Source of the DNA: Acanthaster planci
Lineage: Eukaryota > Echinodermata > Asteroidea > Valvatida > Acanthasteridae
DNA: 11,770 nt
Reading direction: 5' to 3'
NCBI RefSeq assembly: GCF_001949145.1
Contig: NW_019091871.1
Location: 19,677-31,446 of the forward strand
Numbering within the stretch: the first letter of the stretch is position 1; every line of letters begins with the position of its first letter. A model generated the notes under the pieces. The model was given only the letters and a program-made list of their open reading frames with translations. It did not search any database and was not told the DNA's origin. Positions 8,039-11,770 of the stretch are shown here, one piece after another. The position numbers and the translations under genes are program-made.

Positions 8039-8053
8039 GTTACCAATGGTAAC
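8039..8053. promoter_or_regulatory. Consensus RFX X-box
   Basis: GTTACC-AAT-GGTAAC fits the published X-box pattern GTNRCC(0-3N)RGYAAC at every defined position, with a 3-base spacer. RFX factors bind such sites, notably in front of cilia genes in animals. No gene start can be placed next to it, so a regulatory role is an inference and it may be a chance palindrome. Confidence 0.35.
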
Positions 8054-8256
8054 CATTCTTGATCATCATTTGGAAACTCTTATGCCAAACCGAACAGTAT
8101 TAATTTTGGAAGGCAGTGACATAACTTGGGTGATTTCTTTTTGGGGGGGAGCCTGGGGAGACAAATTATTCCACGGCAACACTGAAAGCCGATGAGCCAC
8201 AGCTTGTACATAAGTGCAGGTTGTGTACATTTTAGAATTTCAATGAGGGGTGAGGA

Positions 8257-8294
8257 CATGGACCTTTGCTGGAGGCATGGACCTCTGCTGGGGG
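8257..8294. repeat. 19-bp tandem dimer
   Basis: CATGGACCTTTGCTGGAGG is followed directly by CATGGACCTCTGCTGGGGG, with two differences in 19. Confidence 0.75.
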
Positions 8295-8299
8295 AAATG

Positions 8300-8880
8300 T
8301 GAACCCCTAAGTTATAACACTGTGGTATGGAATACATCTTCACCGTCTGCCAGGTTTTGGAACCCCACTGACACCCTGATGTTAGGCCATTCCAAGGTTC
8401 AGATGCATTACCATTTTACATACATCCACAATGTAGTCTCATTTGACAAATATTTGATTCAGGTTTTAATCATACACACAGTTTTGTTAATAACATAACT
8501 TCATACAACTTATACAAATTCATATAAAAAGCAACTCAGTGGAAAGTAATTCATAAAATACCATTTCAATCTGATTACTAAGCACGCTTTGAGACAGAAA
8601 TTCCAAGGCCCTGCCCAACTTCACCCATGGCCATAGTGATTACCATCTTAAATCTCATAGTCTCAATTTCCTGAACAACTTTGTTTTATATCTCTTTCTC
8701 TTTGGTTTCCTGGTCACTGTTGAAATATCGTTTGTGCCATCACTAGGACAAAAGGGGGAATGAAATACTGAAGTGAAGGGTTATGGCTGGCTCATGTGCA
8801 TGTACCTGCCATGTGTACATACAATTTTCCTGTAAGCCACTGTGGGTTGTGCTCTAACATGTACATACAACAGAAATAAT
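8300..8880. other. CpG-poor non-coding stretch
   Basis: Nothing gene-like is seen. Several ATGTACAT-type words occur near 8800-8870 as part of the window-wide TACATGTA habit. Confidence 0.4.
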
Positions 8881-8919
8881 AAAAATGCCAAGTATATTTA
8901 TATATTGCCAAATCACCAG

Positions 8920-9163
8920 AGGCAGCAAGGCACTTACTAGAAAACAAAGAAAACAAAAGAGAGCCATCAACTATGATCTGTGGAAGAGATACTTCCCGAG
9001 AGTAGATTTGAATGATGATACACTGTCTAGATTCCTAATGTGGTGGGATGAATTGTTGCACCGGCAAGGAGTAGCAATAGGAAAAACCCTGTCCCCAGCC
9101 TTCTTAAGAGTCTTAGGGATGACAAGAATGAGACAGTCAGAGGAAAGAAAGGAATTAGAATAG
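8920..9163 (+). CDS. Possible 3'-terminal coding exon, unknown protein
   Basis: The frame ends at TAG (9161-9163). Acceptor-like AGs at 8919, 8925 and 8940 all leave it in the same phase (two bases supplied by the previous exon). An in-frame ATG at 8885 would make it a 92-residue single-exon frame instead. The product is basic at the start (RKQRKQKR), then has a well-structured-looking segment (YDLWKRYFPRVDLNDDTL, then SRFLMWWDELLHRQG) and a charged C-terminus (RMRQSEERKELE). The aromatic-rich amphipathic pattern looks like real helical protein, not noise, but I do not recognise the family. The acceptors have weak pyrimidine tracts, which argues against. A poly(A) signal 28 bases after the stop supports a terminal exon. 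Confidence 0.33.
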
Positions 9164-9190
9164 GTGTGGTATTCAGAAGAGAAAAAAGAA

Positions 9191-9196
9191 AATAAA
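9191..9196 (+). terminator. Poly(A) signal AATAAA
   Basis: A canonical AATAAA lies 28 bases after the TAG at 9161-9163, followed by a GT-rich run (GGTTTGAGGGTTTACACTATTGTGTG), as expected of a cleavage site. AATAAA is common by chance in AT-rich DNA. Confidence 0.35.
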
Positions 9197-9199
9197 GTC

Positions 9200-9711
9200 T
9201 GGTGCAAGGGTTTAAGTGGTTTGAGGGTTTACACTATTGTGTGAAATTGAATATGTTCTACAACTGCAAGTTACTGCAGCAAAGGGAAACAGGTGTATGT
9301 ATGTATTTCTTGAAAATTAACCTGAAAAATATTGTAAAAATTTCAGGGATTGTGAAAACTAAGAGTTCCATAATCTCTCTTAGAAAGTCTTATTCAAGCA
9401 GACTGGTAAGAAGATACAGGTTCATCTTAACAATTGAAACTATGTGCTGTCAGTGTACAAATCTATACTGGTAATATTTTGAAGGCAAACTGAAGGCCTT
9501 ACCTTCTTTAGGAAGAAAAGTCAACAGTGTAAAGTGCTTTTAGCAAGCAAATGACTCAAATTCATATGCTTTTTAGAACTATAACAAATTCGCTTCAATC
9601 AATTAAACATTTCATCTCATGAGAAAGATTTATATCAACATGTGCCATCTACATGAATCAATGCTGCTACTTGGATACTTTTTTCATATTTGAATGCATC
9701 TGCTTTTTCAG
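9200..9711. other. Intron-like or intergenic DNA
   Basis: No supported gene. A possible internal exon is bounded by an acceptor ATTTCAG (AG at 9342-9343) and a donor CTG|GTAAGA near 9404. It is only about 60 bp and has no recognisable content. Confidence 0.3.
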
Positions 9712-9806
9712 TTGGTAAAGGACTCAAGGTGGATATCACATGTTTGACTGGAAGTTCTGTCACAATCAAATCATGTGTCATTTGTGCAAAAGGGATGAAA
9801 TCCTAA
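9712..9806 (+). CDS. Possible terminal exon, short, unknown
   Basis: A strong acceptor (GCATCTGCTTTTTCAG, AG at 9710-9711) is followed by a frame that needs one base from the previous exon and runs 30 codons to TAA at 9804-9806. The product is Lys/Gly-rich with three cysteines (GKGLKVDITCLTGSS, later CVICAKGMKS). The phase matches the proposed phase-1 donor after the signal-peptide exon at 5918, so a small secreted Cys-containing product is conceivable. Thirty open codons are easily reached by chance, and no AATAAA follows closely. Confidence 0.2.
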
Positions 9807-9823
9807 ACACAAGGTGGGAGGAA

Positions 9824-10920
9824 CTATCTATAGAAATAGAATAATGTGAGAGGGAGCTGGAAGATGGCAGGACATGGTATATCTTTCTGATGGATGATAT
9901 ACCATTGTAGGGAAGAATTAGTGATATCTGCATATGGTGCCATCACCACAGATGTAAAGTTTGTATGTTGTGCATGTTTTATTTTGAGTGTACAAATAAC
10001 AAAAACATTTGTATTGGTTGACTGTGGCTTATATAGATGTAAGATCAAAGAACAAGGGTTTACGCCCATGGGTCTATACGTCTGTTCACAGTACAGTTCT
10101 AACTGCACCATCAATATGCATTACCACCTTCCAATGCTTCATCTTACCAAAAACACGATTTTGATCAGTTTAAAAACACGACTGACAAAATAGTTGGACA
10201 GGATGTGGAGTTCTGCTACAGTATGTGTATGTAGCATCAACAAAACGTGGTTATGAGACAGGAGAAAAAATGTGCAAATGGCAGAAATTTCAGAAAGGAA
10301 AATGTTAAGAAACCTTTCACAATTAAATGATTCTATTTCTCATCCAAGAAAATGTGATTTCGAGGCAAAATCTGAAATTCAATCACAAAAACTAAATCAG
10401 AATCATAACAACAAATTGCAATGTTTATAACAAATACATGTATGTCTTACATGTTGTTGGTTCCAAATTGTGTTCACAGGAGTAAAAACACATTTAAGAC
10501 TGTGTGAAGGTCATGCACTTTACATACATATTACATTACATATTTTACATTACATATTAATTATCTTCCAGTCAGTGGTATTTTTTTACAAAAGAAAAAC
10601 CGTAATGCACAATCACAAACAAATGGACTCACGAAGTTATTAATAACCGTAACCCTAATAAAGCTATCGAAATCAGTTTTGAAGAATAAGCAATCTGAAT
10701 AAATTTACTAGTTTTTAGTAAAAACAAGCGAAGCATTTTCATTAATTTTGAGCCAAGTGATCTATAGACAGGTTTAAGCAGTATTAATTTTCAGGAGAGA
10801 GTACCAGTAGTTGAAGTAAGATGTACTACTGTATTATTACATACTGTAACTACTGTAACATGGAATACATGTGCTACATGACATGAATAGAAAGGATTTA
10901 CCTCGCGTGTTAAATGCAAT
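9824..10920. other. Non-coding AT-rich DNA
   Basis: Two frames of 96 and 99 codons overlap on opposite strands at 9824-10193. Neither has a domain or splice context and they cannot both be real, so I call neither. A short AT-rich tandem motif (TATTACATTACA / TATTTTACATTACA) lies at about 10525-10558, and repeated TACTGTA words at about 10830-10862. Confidence 0.4.
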
Positions 10921-11460
10921 CCATTTCTTAGCCATCAGTCAATTGACTGGTAAAAATAGAATGGAATGACATCAGGTGATTTCTGATATTGACATTGCTG
11001 CTGTTATTTGGCATTTTAGTGACAGGGAGATGTCTCCCAATATTGAGGGTAAAAACGAAGGGAACAATTTGAGTGCGCTTGACAGTTTTTTTATTTGTCA
11101 AATGACACTTCGAGTAAACTTGCATGTACATGTATTACTATTGGTCAAACATTTAAGCATTAAGTACGTTTGATGATTGTGTATTTCGTAAACATGAACT
11201 AAATAGGACATACACGACACTGTTTATTGCCTGGTAACCGATCAAGCATTTCTGCGACAGAAAATGGGATCATTCTTAAAAAGAAAAGAGGAATTTTCAA
11301 AGGTGTCATTTCAGTAATTATTTCAGTTTGTATCATGAAAAATTTTTGGAAAATAAGAAAAATTAAGCAACATTGTCAGAACGCTCCTAGAATAAGGAAA
11401 AGGAAGTATCTTCCTGGAGGCAGCTGTTCCCCTGCTTATTCTATTGCTGCAGTATTTTTC
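10921..11460. other. Non-coding stretch before the right-edge repeats
   Basis: A perfect 14-bp palindrome CAGTCAATTGACTG lies at 10936-10949 and TACATGTA at 11127-11134. The 81-codon plus-strand frame at 11227-11472 is Lys/Ile-rich, unremarkable, and has no supporting signals. Confidence 0.35.
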
Positions 11461-11461
11461 T

Positions 11462-11580
11462 TGGCCTTGTAGAGCTTGTGTAGGATTTTTGAACACTGTG
11501 TAGGACTATTGGAGTCCCTCTTGGCTCAAAAATCTTTTTTTCCTGGCCTTGTAGAGGTCATGTTTATGTAGAGGTCGTGA
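11462..11580. repeat. Short direct repeats rich in GTAGAGG / GTGTAGGA
   Basis: TGGCCTTGTAGAG occurs at 11462 and 11544, 82 bp apart and each after a T-rich run. TGTGTAGGA occurs twice about 20 bp apart. GTAGAGGTCATG and GTAGAGGTCGTG lie 17 bp apart near 11551 and 11568. This is degenerate local duplication; I recognise no named element. Confidence 0.5.
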
Positions 11581-11646
11581 TCATGCGGACTGATCACAGA
11601 TTCCTCTTCGGCTCTATTTTTTCCCGTGCGTACGGTTTTGTTACAG

Positions 11647-11770
11647 GCTCCTCATTCCTGCGGGATGAAGTCTCGTGGTTGCTATTGTGGCGGGCATCCC
11701 CGGGCCTACCCTGAGTTGATGGGATCAAACCAAGCACTATTAGTGGCAGAGTCGATCTTCCCAACCCAAG
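11647..11770 (+). CDS. Possible exon running off the right edge
   Basis: A good acceptor (CTCTATTTTTTCCCGTGCGTACGGTTTTGTTACAG) precedes a frame open to the window end in one phase only, with a Cys/Gly-rich start (APHSCGMKSRGCYCGGHPRAY). The GC content rises here. The same DNA is also open on the minus strand from the edge to a TGA at 11596-11594 (58 codons: a hydrophobic stretch STLPLIVLGLIP, then a polar tail rich in Arg, Glu and Asn), so the strand is uncertain. I recognise neither product. Confidence 0.25.

Noticed and set aside
9824-10193. Overlapping 96- and 99-codon frames on opposite strands
   Set aside because: They mirror each other, have low-information composition and no supporting signals.

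Overview
The window looks like nuclear DNA of an invertebrate animal, probably marine. It is AT-rich (roughly 62% by eye). Open frames are short and bounded by consensus splice sites rather than packed into operons. CpG is unevenly distributed, and the octamer TACATGTA is strongly over-represented, a habit I associate loosely with cnidarian, mollusc and amphioxus genomes. I cannot fix the phylum. I see no tRNA, rRNA, CRISPR array or bacterial mobile element, and no complete protein-coding gene.

Layout: (1) 1-900 is CpG-rich and may hold a promoter with a first coding exon reading leftwards (639-785, minus). (2) 900-2100 is non-coding as far as I can tell, with short GGGGACC-type repeats. (3) 2100-3500 is a second CpG-rich, repeat-bearing block with a 21-bp minisatellite. 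It is possibly an old transposable element, but no transposase or reverse transcriptase is visible. (4) 3832-4462 is the one piece with a recognisable protein family: the exon-like remains of a BEN-domain gene. It is broken by two frame changes and an in-frame stop, and its last ~60 bp occur twice in tandem. (5) 4463-5400 holds non-coding sequence and a (TGAA)n tail resembling the 3' end of an L2-type retroposon. (6) 5250-5920 may be the 5' end of a rightward gene: a CpG patch, a consensus donor at 5606, a strong acceptor at 5778, then an ATG with a signal-peptide-like stretch and a possible donor. (7) 5920-11640 is mostly intron-like or intergenic DNA, very poor in CpG. It contains a decayed ~110-bp tandem repeat (7275-7990), a consensus RFX X-box (8039-8053) and a few possible exons (6847, 8920, 9712). 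One possible terminal exon has a poly(A) signal 28 bp after its stop. (8) The right edge (11570-11770) turns GC-richer again and is open on both strands.

The only confident functional call is the BEN-domain remnant. The other exon calls rest on splice-site shape plus an open frame and are given low confidence. I found no sign of a novel multi-gene system. The most useful leads are the duplicated BEN C-terminus, the signal-peptide exon and the CpG mosaic.
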